Shown piece after piece: positions 12,139 to 22,854 of a DNA stretch of 64,000 nucleotides. Every line of letters starts with the position of its first letter. The stretch's first letter is position 1. The position numbers were made by a program, and so were the translations under genes. The stretch comes from Lepidonotus clava (taxonomy: Eukaryota > Annelida > Polychaeta > Phyllodocida > Polynoidae). The stretch is from the NCBI GenBank assembly GCA_936440205.1, contig OW387146.1:27404458-27468457 (forward strand), given 5' to 3'. Under the pieces are notes generated by a model, which had not been told where the DNA came from, did not search any database, and worked only from the letters and a program-made list of their open reading frames with translations.

Positions 12139-13494
12139 GGGGTCTTGATGTTTAAGTTGCTACATGGTTGGTCAAACATGGATGTTGACCCTGTAGCGTC
12201 CCGGGGTACCGGGGGATACACCACTGGTCACACGGCCCAGGATTCGCAGGGTATGTCAGTGTGTTCACACAGCATTGTCACATCGACGCACCTTGTCCCA
12301 ACCTGATCACAGACAGAGGGCCCTACAGGTTTGGATGCAAGACGGTGACTGAATTTTGAAAATCAAAGTAATTATTTATGGTTTATAAAGTTCTAACTGC
12401 GTATCATTATTTCAAAAGAACTTTATCTATAATGTAATGAGTTGTCAAAGGACAGAGACTGTAAGTAAGCCCCAAGACCTTTCCTGGCCAAGTTTCCTCT
12501 ACAAAAATAACTGTCGACATCCACCTCCCGCCTGGAGAAGGGGCTTCTTGGGTGACTGTCAGTGTGCTCCGTCTGGTGAGTGCCCCAGACGTCTTCAACC
12601 TCTCGGCATATTGGTTCTGGGGAAGCCTTCATCTGGTACCCGGCCTCTGTCAGCACGCCACCAAAGCTTTTGGAAGATACACCTTTGGTATCGTCCCGGC
12701 CCAGGAGGAGCCATCAGGAGCTCGCTACATAATATGTCCATGCTCCAGGTCCAAGTCATACCTGTTGTTGTAAGTGGAAATCCTCTAATCAAGCACCTGG
12801 TGGTCATTGTATTAACTAGGATACGTTTTCGCACATTCGCAAACAACCTGTCCTCTATAAAGGTAAATTTCCGAATGCAGCCACCTGAAGACGGCCCCAG
12901 TTCCTCGGCACTTCCTAGTGCCTGACTCAGCCGGAGTACGCCCTGGAGTACAGGTGTCTCCGGGCCTTCTCCGCCCCACACCCCGCCCTGCACCCCGCCC
13001 GCAGCCCCGCCTACATTGAGAGGACCCGCAGTCTTCTGCACTGAATTATTCCAAGGTAACTCACTTGTTTTTGATAGTTTGTGATTCTTATGATTAATAA
13101 TTTGTCGCTGCCCTTAAGGGGGAGTTGGTCCCGATTATTTGCTGAAATCATAGCCATTTCCAGCTCCTCTGACAGTTTTTTATTGGTGTGCCATGAAGAG
13201 AAGGCCTTCGTCTTAATTCCCCGAAGTTTTATATCACCATAAAGCACGACGATTGGAGATTTTTTTTAAATAAATATGTATGCTGGTTAACCCGACTGTC
13301 TCGTGGGTGGTTTGAGGCCAGGTAGGTGCGGGGTGGGACGTGGTTGGCTCGGGGCCACGTCAACAACACCACGCCGGGCAACATGAGGCATCGCACTTAC
13401 TGAAAGAACCAGAACAACATATTCTGAAAAAAAATCTAATATTGCTAAATCAAATCAATGAAACGTGCCATTAAAAGTTTTGGTTGTTAACCCA
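12139..13494. other. No gene recognised
   Basis: The segment is moderately GC-rich around 12440-13040, with several overlapping open frames on both strands. None has a convincing family signature or splice context. An upstream exon of the gene at 15345 could lie here but I cannot show one. Confidence 0.4.
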
Positions 13495-13645
13495 ATGGCG
13501 GCTCCAGGATTTCGGAAATGAGGACAACCTTTTGGAGGGGGCTTCTTGATGTTTTTTTGGCAGAATCTCACTCTAAAAACGCGCACTTGTCAGTAATTGG
13601 GAGGCACGCCTAGCTCAATACCTCTGCATGAATCCGCCCAGGTAG
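13495..13645. mobile_element. Degraded hAT-like MITE
   Basis: The left end (GGCGGCTCCAGGATTTCGG) and right end (GAATCCGCCCAGG) match the terminal type of the hAT-like copies at 19201 and 33159. The interior is non-coding and the boundaries are approximate. Confidence 0.35.
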
Positions 13646-15262
13646 CGCGTTCTCAGAGTCATATTTCAGGAAGTCCCATTTGGCACATTCAGTATAAGGA
13701 TAATTAACCTATACAATAGTGTAGAAATCATATGAGTGCAGGAGGAACTAGGTAATTTGTCCAACTAGAGCGTGTCACATTACTGGCCGTATAGGACGCA
13801 TGGAGCAGAAGGCCTCCACACCTTGCCAATAGAGGCACTATCATGCTACACGACTTGAGCTGCGATAGGATGATGTTCCAAAGAAAAGGCACATGTTAGA
13901 GACAAAATTCTTTTTTCCACATACTTAAATACTCCAAAGTGCCATCTTTATACAAATATATCAGTGATGTTTTTGATTTGTCTGTAATACCATCATATTA
14001 CAACCCATATCGTAGCTCACGTCGTATATTGTAATAGAGCCCTAAGCTTATTAATAGGGGGTGCAGGAATTGACGTATCTCTCTCACATGTACGTACAGG
14101 TGGGTGGGAAGGGTATACTCGGCTGTGTAGGCTAGTCAGAGTAAGTCTTTGAGAGTTCTTTCGTCTCTACAATCTTTCATAAAATGTGCTAAAGATATTC
14201 CTTGGCCATGGTAACGCATGTAGGCCTACATACATTTATAAGTTCATGGTGTGGTGCAGTGTAGGAGGGGAATGGCGTGACAGCGCCTTGTTAGTGGTGG
14301 AGACGCCTCAACTAGAACTAATTCGACCTCCTGAGAAGTCTCTAAGGTGACTTGAATTAGGTCGAACACCTCAGTTGTCTCTGCTGCACCCTAGGTCGGG
14401 ACGTTTTCCTCAGTTGTTCGGGTTCGCATAGACTTGACTGAGTGCTTTCAGCCCGAGTCAGACAAATTAGTTCTCCGTCTCTTTGTAAGTATACTAAGTA
14501 AGTTCTACGTCTCTATTCATTTGTTTCTTTTGAAGCAATTGTCAATATGATCTGATAAGGAATATGCTATATCTATATTCATAATATTTCTCAGTGACTA
14601 TCGACAATGCAATTGTCGATATACAATGTACACTTAAACAAATCCTGCATTGTCCCAATCGATAAATCTCGGCAAACTCTAATGCAGATGAAAACGTTTG
14701 TCCGATATTAAATTTCTTGCCAGATATCATGAAGTTATTTGTCTTATAATTATATCATAAAGGCAAGTAATGTTAAGGCGTCGGTAAACATACCTTCTAC
14801 TTCGTCCAAATATACTTTGTACATGATACAACTGCCTTATTGTATTTGAGTAAAGTACATGAAGGACGTTTCAAACTTTGAAGGAGTTTTAAAAGTAATT
14901 CGGAGGTTTGAGAAGGTTAACTCTATAAGATGTACCGACAATGTCTGAGTTTAAGGGAATCTGACGGGATTCCAACATGCATCAGAACTGAACTGGGCAC
15001 ACTACGGTGTAAACAAAGTATTCGTCTCTGGATATTGCCATTGAAGGGAGGGGCTTGCGGCGCAGGCTAACTACAGTGTAAACCTCGTCCAATCAAATAA
15101 AATGTAGAGACTGTAAGAACGCCTAGCCTGTTTGTTAAACATATTTATAGTAAAATCTACGTTTTTGTCATATTCACTTTCTCGAGACCATAATTATTCT
15201 AAGCAATACCAGAATAATTCATTTAATCATTACAACTGTATCGCTCTGTTTTCTCCCTGCAG
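13646..15262 (+). other. Intergenic or intron sequence before the GT92 exon
   Basis: No gene is seen. The stretch ends in a strong TTTTCTCCCTGCAG acceptor at 15262, so at least its 3' part is probably intron of the following gene. Confidence 0.45.
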
Positions 15263-15285
15263 CCGGCTGCCCCCGGCCTAGCAGC

Positions 15286-15309
15286 ATGTCGCCTGTGTGG
15301 TCGGCCTAG
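15286..15309 (+). promoter_or_regulatory. Short upstream open reading frame in the GT92 leader
   Basis: An ATG at 15286 opens a seven-codon frame ending in TAG at 15307-15309, 35 bases before the presumed GT92 start at 15345. It lies in the same exon (acceptor at 15262) and could reduce or condition initiation at the main ATG. The effect is inferred. Confidence 0.4.
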
Positions 15310-15344
15310 CCCCGTGTGTGGTACACCCCTCACCTGGAGGTGGG

Positions 15345-18300
15345 ATGAGGGGCCTCACCTGGCTGCTCCTCCTGGGCCTCCTCCCCTGCACCGCCCCACA
15401 ACTACCCCAGGGACAGCCCGTAGCGGGACAACAGCTGCCCCAGCAGGGACAACTACAACATGGTCTGAATCAAGGTAACACCAACCTGGGAAAGGCTTAT
15501 TACATCCCGGGACAACCAAATGTCAACCTGAGACAACCCAATGGCATCCCCGGGCAACACAACGGCGTCCCAGGACAACCCAACGGCATCCCTTGGCAAC
15601 CCATTGGCACCCCCGGGCAACCCAACAGCATCCCGGGACAACCCAACAGCATCCCGGGACAACCCAATGGCATCCCGGAACAACCCAACGGCATCCCGGA
15701 ACAACCCAACGGCATCCCAGGACAACCCAACAGCATCCCCGGACAACCCAACGGTATCCCTGGACAACCCAACGGCATCGCTGGGCAACCCAACGGCATC
15801 CCAGGACAACCCAATGGCATCCCAGGACAACCCAACGGTATCCCAGGTCAACCCAATGGCATCCTTAGACAACCTAATGGCATCCTGGGACTACCCAATG
15901 GCATCCCTGAACAACCCAACATCATCCCTGGACAACCCAACGGCATCCCCAGACAACCCAAGGGCATCCCTGGGCAACCCAACAGCATCCCAGGGCAACC
16001 AAATGGCATCCCTGGGCAACCCAATGGCATCCCAGGACAACCCAATGGCATCCCAGGACAACCCAATGGCAACCTGGGACAACCCAACGGCATCCCAGGA
16101 CAACCCAATGGCATCGCTGGGCAACCCAACGGCATCCCAGGACAACCCAATGGCATCCCAGGACAACCCAACGGTATCCCAGGTCAACCCAATGGCATCC
16201 TTAGACAACCTAATGGCATCCTGGGACTACCCAATGGCATCCCGGGACAACCCATTCTTCCCAAATCCGTATATAACACAGGGCAACAGAGTGTAAATTC
16301 TGGACAACTGGCAGGTAATGTGGACAACTTTGGACAACATGTAAATGATATTGGACAAATGAACAACCAACAACATGGAAATTGGGGACAGCCAGTAAAT
16401 AATATGGGACAAATCAACAACCAACAAAACGGAAATGTGATACGACCAGTCAATAACATGGGACAAATGAATGGCAATTTAGGACAACCACAAGGAATAC
16501 CCTTCACACCCAGATATCCAGGACAACAGCATACGACACTGGTACAGCCAAATAACCAACGAAATGGAAATTTGGGACAACCAATCAATAATATGGTACA
16601 AATAAATGGTAATTTAGGACAACCACCAAAATCTCCCTTAATAAACATACTGCAGGGACAGCGATTTACAACAATGGCACTGTTCAATAGACCAGGCCAA
16701 GTGCCCGTCCCAGCAGATCCAGTGCAGCAGTTACCTAGCAACATGGGACAACCTTACAATGGAGATCAACTACCCAATCAAATGGGTAAAATAATTGACA
16801 AAGTGAGAGGGGGGCCTAATGCGATGGACCAGTTTGGTAATAATAATGGACAGCAACCAGGTCCTGTAGGACAATCAATAAATAATGCAGCACCAGCACC
16901 TAATGTAGCCGCGCAATTTAGTAATGGCGTTGGACAACAGCCCAATCTTATAGGACAATCAAATAGCAATGTAAGACAGGGACATATAAGAGCACCAATT
17001 GCAACAACTATGGCAACAATTAAAAAGCCCTTTGAATGTAAAGCAAACATTTACAATGAGAACCTAGCTTTGAGCATTCCAGCAAAACCAAAGGAGGTTT
17101 TGAAAGATCAGTTTTTGAGAACCGAATGCCAGGTGCACCAGGCTGAAGTGTCTCAAATAGAGAGGACCATCCAGCCGGTGATGGCTCAGTTTCCCCTGGA
17201 GAACAGGGACAGGCTGGTCCCTGGGGCCCCGGACCTGTGCGGCCCCCTGCCGGCCGTGGGCACCACCCGGGGGGCGGGCACCTTCCAAGTGATGGACCCG
17301 GACAGTAAGCTGTACGCCTACTCGGCCTACTACGACGCCCGCCTGGAGGAGCGGGCCGTGCGGGTGTGGGCCCTGGCCCCCTTCAGGGGGGTGCCCGTTT
17401 TCTGCCAGCTTGCCTGCGACGGCCAGCCCAACGCCCACGTACGGCGGGCGGTGGTCGAGTTCATCAAGATCATGGTCGGGGCCGACACGAACTGTGCGTG
17501 GAACCAGTTCCTCATCAACTGTCCCTGGTCACAGGCGTGCATCCCGACCAGGGTGTCCATCACCCGGACGCCCTGTGGGACCCCCCACGGCGTCCTGCCC
17601 GTCCAACCCCTCGGACACATGGACTCAGCAGTACCTCTGACCAACATCATCTGTACGAGCACCATCTTTGACTACAACGACGAAGACGTGGGGTATCTGG
17701 CCGAGTTTGTCGAGTTTTACAAGCTGTATGGGGTTGAAAAGGTCTTCCTGTATGACACATACAACGTCAGTTCGGGGATGGAGCAGCTGCTTCAGTTCTA
17801 CGAGAAGCAGGGGTTCATTGTGCGGGTGCCGTGGAGGGTACCCGAAGACGTAAGCTACCTCTACTACTTTGGTCAGATGCTGCAATACAACGATTGTATA
17901 TACAGGAATATGGACACTGCCAAATACATTGGACTATTTGATTTTGATGATATCTTTTTTCCTGGTGACAAAATGACTTGGACGGAAGCTCTCAACAAAT
18001 TATCTAATGCTTGGCCATCAGGGCACAGAATTGCATCCTACAAGTTCCCCTGGTCAACAGTGTGTCCTGGTAAGAGCACTTCTAAGGACCCTTACGTGAG
18101 ACCTCCCAGCAGCCGGCGGACCATCTCATCGAGGTTGGCCAACTTTCAGGTTGTGGGCAAATTTCATCAGGAGCTCAAACAGATTGTTGTGCCCCGTCGG
18201 ATATTCCGCGTGCACGTGCATGGGGTGCACTTCAAGTGGCCTGGGTACGGGGAGATCAACACCATGTCCACCGATTACGGAGTGGTCTACCACTACGGGG

Positions 18301-19079
18301 CCGACCAGTCCCACTGCAAGAACCTCAACTCCCACATAGAAATCAAGGTCTGCCAAAGGCTGCCCCAAATTGAAGTAAATGTGGCTAGAGTATTAGCTGC
18401 TGCAGGCCTTATTGTCACTCCAACATTTCTTGGAAACCTCCCTCTGAATTCACAATCTAATAACCAAATGAATGGAGTTCCCAGAGCTCCAGTCCAGTCC
18501 CTGAACAATGCAAATGTGCCAAACCAAATACCTATTAGAACCACTGGCAAGGCTCTCCTGCCTGGTAATCCATTTATTCCTCCAACCCCACAGTTTCTGG
18601 CTCAGAAGCCAGTAAACTTACTGAACCCCTCACATGTCACACCTCTGTATCACGGTCAGGACCGACCGAAAACCACCAGACCACCTCCTAAGGTTCTCCA
18701 CCAAGGACAGTTTCCTGGGGAAGTAAACCCCCACCCACCTGTGAACATTGCCAATGCCCTACCTGGACCTCCGGGTATAAATCTGCAAAGACAGAAACAA
18801 GAACAAGCAAATTCCCAAACCCAAAACTCTGGGTTCCCACGAGATCAGAACTCCAATGATATAAACAAATTTACTAACATTGTAGAACAAATTCCCAAGC
18901 CTATATTAGGAGGGACACAAAGTTCCCGTAGCCTAGTTTCTCGAAATACTAGTCTTACAAATTTGTTGAAGCAAAGAGTGTATGTAATTTTGAGCTCTTT
19001 ATTTGTAGTATTCATTGTCTCTTTAATTATACGAAAGTACCGAAAGACTTTGAATCGCCCACTCCGACAAATATGTTAA
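15345..19079 (+). CDS. Glycosyltransferase family 92 protein with N-terminal heptapeptide repeats
   Basis: A single-exon frame encodes 1,244 residues. The ATG at 15345 is chosen because it begins a signal peptide (MRGLTWLLLLGLL). The frame is open further upstream but has no other ATG. Residues 57-301 are 35 tandem seven-residue units (consensus QPNGIPG), followed by looser Asn/Gln/Gly-rich sequence to about 570. Residues about 650-1010 form a GT92 (DUF23-type) domain: LYAYSAYYDARLEERAV near 656, AEFVEFYKLYGVEKVFLYD, and an aspartate motif DFDD at 866-869 in place of the usual DxD. A Pro/Asn/Gln-rich stalk then leads to a hydrophobic segment near 1212-1230 and a short basic tail. Characterised GT92 enzymes, such as C. 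elegans GALT-1, add galactose to core fucose of N-glycans in the Golgi. They are usually type II proteins of roughly 400-600 residues, so the repeat arm and C-terminal anchor are unusual. The acceptor substrate is unknown. Confidence 0.85.
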   Translation: MRGLTWLLLLGLLPCTAPQLPQGQPVAGQQLPQQGQLQHGLNQGNTNLGKAYYIPGQPNVNLRQPNGIPGQHNGVPGQPNGIPWQPIGTPGQPNSIPGQPNSIPGQPNGIPEQPNGIPEQPNGIPGQPNSIPGQPNGIPGQPNGIAGQPNGIPGQPNGIPGQPNGIPGQPNGILRQPNGILGLPNGIPEQPNIIPGQPNGIPRQPKGIPGQPNSIPGQPNGIPGQPNGIPGQPNGIPGQPNGNLGQPNGIPGQPNGIAGQPNGIPGQPNGIPGQPNGIPGQPNGILRQPNGILGLPNGIPGQPILPKSVYNTGQQSVNSGQLAGNVDNFGQHVNDIGQMNNQQHGNWGQPVNNMGQINNQQNGNVIRPVNNMGQMNGNLGQPQGIPFTPRYPGQQHTTLVQPNNQRNGNLGQPINNMVQINGNLGQPPKSPLINILQGQRFTTMALFNRPGQVPVPADPVQQLPSNMGQPYNGDQLPNQMGKIIDKVRGGPNAMDQFGNNNGQQPGPVGQSINNAAPAPNVAAQFSNGVGQQPNLIGQSNSNVRQGHIRAPIATTMATIKKPFECKANIYNENLALSIPAKPKEVLKDQFLRTECQVHQAEVSQIERTIQPVMAQFPLENRDRLVPGAPDLCGPLPAVGTTRGAGTFQVMDPDSKLYAYSAYYDARLEERAVRVWALAPFRGVPVFCQLACDGQPNAHVRRAVVEFIKIMVGADTNCAWNQFLINCPWSQACIPTRVSITRTPCGTPHGVLPVQPLGHMDSAVPLTNIICTSTIFDYNDEDVGYLAEFVEFYKLYGVEKVFLYDTYNVSSGMEQLLQFYEKQGFIVRVPWRVPEDVSYLYYFGQMLQYNDCIYRNMDTAKYIGLFDFDDIFFPGDKMTWTEALNKLSNAWPSGHRIASYKFPWSTVCPGKSTSKDPYVRPPSSRRTISSRLANFQVVGKFHQELKQIVVPRRIFRVHVHGVHFKWPGYGEINTMSTDYGVVYHYGADQSHCKNLNSHIEIKVCQRLPQIEVNVARVLAAAGLIVTPTFLGNLPLNSQSNNQMNGVPRAPVQSLNNANVPNQIPIRTTGKALLPGNPFIPPTPQFLAQKPVNLLNPSHVTPLYHGQDRPKTTRPPPKVLHQGQFPGEVNPHPPVNIANALPGPPGINLQRQKQEQANSQTQNSGFPRDQNSNDINKFTNIVEQIPKPILGGTQSSRSLVSRNTSLTNLLKQRVYVILSSLFVVFIVSLIIRKYRKTLNRPLRQIC
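15513..16247 (+). repeat. 21-bp in-frame minisatellite (35 units) inside the GT92 gene
   Basis: The 735 bases consist of 35 units of 21 bp encoding QPNGIPG variants. Because the period is a multiple of three, the other five frames also stay open for long distances, which creates spurious antisense ORFs. A block of about seven units beginning at the GIAG unit (near 15770) recurs almost identically 336 bp (16 units) later (near 16106). This shows recent block duplication within the array. Confidence 0.95.
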
Positions 19080-19200
19080 AAGGGATTGGGTTTGTGACAC
19101 GCGTATTTATCTCACTGCCAACAAAAGCGTCTGTAAAGTTAATTGAGCACATTTCAGTGTTCCAAGGTCTAGTTATGAAAGAATGTAGAGTTGAAGTGTA

Positions 19201-19337
19201 GGGACGGATCTACTATCCAGAGATTTCAAGAAAGTCGCCCCATCCATGGTCTAGAACTTTACATTAAAAATAGTGAATTTGGCAAAAGTTAGGGGGGGGG
19301 GGGCGTGCCTCAGGCGCCCCCCTCTAAATCCGTCCCT
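19201..19337. mobile_element. hAT-type MITE with 8-bp target duplication
   Basis: The terminal inverted repeats are GGGACGGATCTA at the left and, in reverse complement, AGGGACGGATTTA at the right. Exact 8-bp direct repeats GAAGTGTA flank the element (19193-19200 and 19338-19345), the target-duplication size of hAT transposons. A 12-base G run lies inside. It sits just after the GT92 stop codon and probably within that gene's 3' UTR. Confidence 0.75.
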
Positions 19338-19626
19338 GAAGTGTACCGCTATTATATGGTATTTAAGATATGAAATGCAATCCGAGTTAAGAGTAGCGGT
19401 CAATCTAAAATGAATAACGATCGTCATAAGATTACAAAGACCTCTATCAACATACCGCGACAGGGACGTTTTTTCTGACTATTCTAATTCTACGACTACT
19501 CTTATAGGCCCTACTAACTCTAGTTAGTGCGACGTCCTTACTGATCTTACTGCCCGCATATGATTTTCTTGAAATATTCATGTACTGAATAACGCCGAAA
19601 TGTTTTTAGACAAACCATGGCTAACC

Positions 19627-19632
19627 AATAAA
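19627..19632 (+). terminator. Candidate GT92 polyadenylation signal
   Basis: AATAAA lies about 550 bases after the GT92 stop. A second hexamer follows at 19791-19796. The choice between them cannot be made from sequence. Confidence 0.35.
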
Positions 19633-19639
19633 TGATATT

Positions 19640-20563
19640 ATTATGAATGAATCTGTACAAAAACACTGGGTAAGGTGGATGATAATTCAATAACTGCTAA
19701 TTTGCAAGATTGAATAACAGGAAATCATTACATATCAGAAGCGCCATGTTCCACAAATGATATTCTTACAATTACTAAAAATTAATTTCAAATAAATACT
19801 TGGGCCTCATGCCAATAGTCGTTTTTGTTAAGCTTTACAAGTATTATAAAAATCGGATAACGTAGGTTCAAATGGGGGTCTAAATGGGAGTTCCCGCTGT
19901 CGCCCTATCGATTTTAAGAAATTATAATCTATAATGTCGCCCTGTGGGAAGAATTAACCCTATCGCATGCTACTAAGCCCAAAATGGTCGTGCCAATTTG
20001 AGGGGGTCTATACCCATCCATATCATAATTATAATGTAAACTCGTGAATCATAACTTTGATATATAAATAAACACTTATATTGTTAACATTTCATTAATT
20101 ATATAACACTGGCTCAATTAGTTTTTAAAGGTTTTTATAAGTAATCATCATCAAGGTTTCCCTTGGTTTTCAGAGTTATTACCTTTTATAAATGTGAAAA
20201 ATATATACAGGATCACATTAAATCATTATAATATGGTTGATTTTATGCAAATTTCAGTAACATTCAATCTATGACAATGACAATATCTAAAATAGATCCT
20301 TGTCAATCAATATCAATTAAGTACATTGTACACATCATCTTTCAAGATTCCTATGATTTATTCATTTACATGAGAATGATAAATAATATCTAGGTAATAG
20401 GCCCATTCCACATTGGACGTATTCTAGGGTTGGATAAGGGTGCGACAAAATTACTGTATATTTCCAAGAGTTGGAGCTACTAAAATAAGCAAGAATTATG
20501 TTTTTCTTTACCCTCAAGTACTGCTTGAACAATATGAGATCTTAAATTTTATCAGTTGACAGA
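19640..20563. other. No gene recognised
   Basis: AT-rich intergenic sequence between the GT92 3' end and a minus-strand LINE. I see no further structure in it. Confidence 0.5.
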
Positions 20564-21190
20564 TTTTTTTTTTTTTTTATTTCTTAACATCAGGATATAG
20601 CAAGTTATCATATTCAGTATGCATTAATTTTATATGCTGATTAAACAAAAATGATGACTCGCAATTCTGCACATCCTTATCTAATAAGTTCCACAGTAGA
20701 GTACCTCTATGAAAGGGACTATTTCTATAGTTTGTTCCAATACATGATGGCACACTAAAGGATTTTTGATCAGCAGCACGTGCTGTCCTTGGTGGAGTGA
20801 CAATAGTTCTAGTATTTTTACTACAAGTGTATAACAGACACAGCAATTGAATGATGAGTCTCATTGTATGATGCAAAATATCTATAGGAACATGATCACC
20901 TCTAAAAACATTCAAACATATATGACAAGCATTATTTTAGAGCAACTGCAGCTCTATCTTTCAGCCTAATATGCACCGTACTAAAACAAAACCTACATAA
21001 TCAAGGTGTGGGAGAATTGTCTGTTTATATATCATAATTGATGTTTTTTTAGTCTATGAAATTCCTGATTTTGAAAAGTTTAAAAACCTGATTGCCAACA
21101 ATTTGTTTTACCTTTTTATAGCACATCTTGTAATTTAATTCTGGGTCCAGGGTTATGCCCAAATAGGAATAGCTATAATAATTATGAAGA
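20564..21190 (-). mobile_element. 5'-truncated LINE, reverse-transcriptase C-terminal part
   Basis: Minus-strand reading gives, in order, YSYLGITLDPELNYK, LDYVGFVL, and a final 112-residue frame (20577-20915) with TPPRTARAADQKSF, FHRGTLLWNLL and a terminal helix. These are successive C-terminal landmarks of Jockey/CR1-like LINE reverse transcriptases. Small frame breaks separate the pieces, so the copy is decayed. The 3' tail is a 15-base A run on the minus strand (T run at 20564-20578). It is related in style to the LINE end at 11700-12138. Confidence 0.75.
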
Positions 21191-21555
21191 TCAACTTTTA
21201 TGGTCGCCATCCCAGGGTCTTGGTTCTTTTGTTGATGTGCTTGTTTTTATGTTGCTTGCACATCCGCAGGCCCATATATACAGGTCCTAGTGTGGGGGGT
21301 GGCAAGCTTTCTTAAGTGGAACGTTTGCTTATAAATTCAATAATTACCCTACTTCTTCTAAAATGATGTCCTTTTACATGTTGCTGCCTACATACTGAAC
21401 TTTCTTCAGGTTTTACCAAGAACCAGCAAAATGGGTCATAACCAACCTGTCTATCTAGTTGCTGTTTTGTTAAACTGCTTTCAAAAGGACCTGTGGGAAC
21501 CAGCAAATTGGGTCATGACCCCATTTCTTAGTTCCAGCCTCATCCTCCATTTGAC

Positions 21556-21628
21556 TTCACAGTGTAGTGGTTAGGACCCTCACCTCCAAACCCAAAGGTT
21601 GTGGATTCGAATCCTGGCAAAGCCACTT
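21556..21628 (+). mobile_element. tRNA-derived SINE head
   Basis: An RNA polymerase III A box (TGTAGTGGTTAGG, 21563-21575) and B box (GGATTCGAATCC, 21603-21614) are spaced as in a tRNA. The acceptor and anticodon stems do not pair well enough for a functional tRNA gene, so a tRNA-derived SINE or tRNA pseudogene is likelier. Upstream, an AACCAGCAAA..GGGTCAT motif occurs twice about 80 bases apart. Confidence 0.5.
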
Positions 21629-21639
21629 GTTTCAACCTA

Positions 21640-22700
21640 AAAAAGGGGGGGCGAGATTCACCAAGTGGAACTTATTAACATTTTCTTCAAATTATTTAGG
21701 GTTTTTACATTGAATTTTTTAAGGAAAGGTGTAACCTTTTGAAAAAATAATTGTGGGAAGTGGCATGACACCATTTACAAGGCCTGCATACGGAGTGTTG
21801 ATTGAGCTATTCTGGTTCAAATGTGTTCCTTGAATTCCCAATAATTTCAGACTCATTTACTTTTAGCATTATAATAATTAACTATAGAGTTTACTTTCGC
21901 ATGAAAGATTAGTCTACATTCCGCTAAGTTTCCATGTGAGATATTCTAGAAAAGCTGTTGCCGATCGCAGTCTTCCATCTCGGCACGATCAGTAAGTGTT
22001 TCCGAACCTAGTTCCTAATTCAGGGATGACAGAGAACACTGGTGTGAAAGGTCAATATTTTTTTAGTCCAAATGCAGATAATGTATGCCACTTAGTTTCC
22101 GTCGACCAATGTCAGTCTGAGAGATTGTCCGCTCTACTCCTCACAACCAGTACTCCTATCTCAAGTCTAAAGAGTACATGTACCAACATGCCGGCTGCTT
22201 TACCTCATTCCATAACATCATCTACTTGCTCTCCAATCGCATTGCAGATGAGCATTAGTCAGAGAGCCTAACTTAGTATGAGTCGTTTTTAACAAACAAC
22301 TAGCTAAGATATCTACTGCGTAATAGAACTGACACCCGCGTCAGTACAATAAAGCTAAAAGTAAATGTGGACAAATTAGAACTTAAAAGTTCAGAATGAA
22401 GTTTGTAATTTTTTAATCTAACTTACAGATGTAGTGGGAATAAATGCTTTGTAGAGTGGAGATTGAATTACTGTTAACTGATAACAAAAAACTAAATTAA
22501 AAGATCATACAGTAATAAACATAAGATTCTAACAGTCTAACAGGTGTCATGTAAATGCAATCTTCTCTACAAAATCTCTTTTTTCATCAACCTGTGTTAT
22601 TATGTCATCTCTATTTGAAGCGCATGATAGTGTAATGAAATATTTTGTTCGATAAGAAAATTATACATCATTGCCTAACACAAACCACAAAATTCAAACA
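21640..22700. other. No gene recognised
   Basis: AT-rich intergenic DNA downstream of the minus-strand L41 gene. I see no supported gene or structured repeat. Confidence 0.5.
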
Positions 22701-22714
22701 TCTGTTATAAGAAA

Positions 22715-22720
22715 TTTATT
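22715..22720 (-). terminator. Polyadenylation signal of the L41 gene
   Basis: AATAAA on the minus strand lies about 135 bases beyond the last decayed repeat unit of the L41 3' UTR. It gives a 3' UTR of roughly 430 bases. Confidence 0.55.
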
Positions 22721-22854
22721 CACAATTCCAAATCTGTTGCTCTCAAGACTTCCACCTCACATACCACTATCGCATGCATACATATTGTATCTTATATAAT
22801 TACACATAGGCGTATGTACAGTTATCACACACATTTTAAGTCCTCATGGCCAGG

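Noticed and set aside
12407-13041. Cluster of overlapping open frames up to 162 codons
   Set aside because: Frames conflict with one another, show no domain and have no consistent splice borders.
15297-15344. Extending the GT92 protein upstream of 15345
   Set aside because: The frame is open but contains no ATG, and the signal peptide begins exactly at the 15345 ATG.
15453-16744. Long antisense and alternate-frame open frames across the GT92 repeats
   Set aside because: They follow from the 21-bp periodicity, which keeps all frames open. Only the plus frame continues into a recognisable domain.
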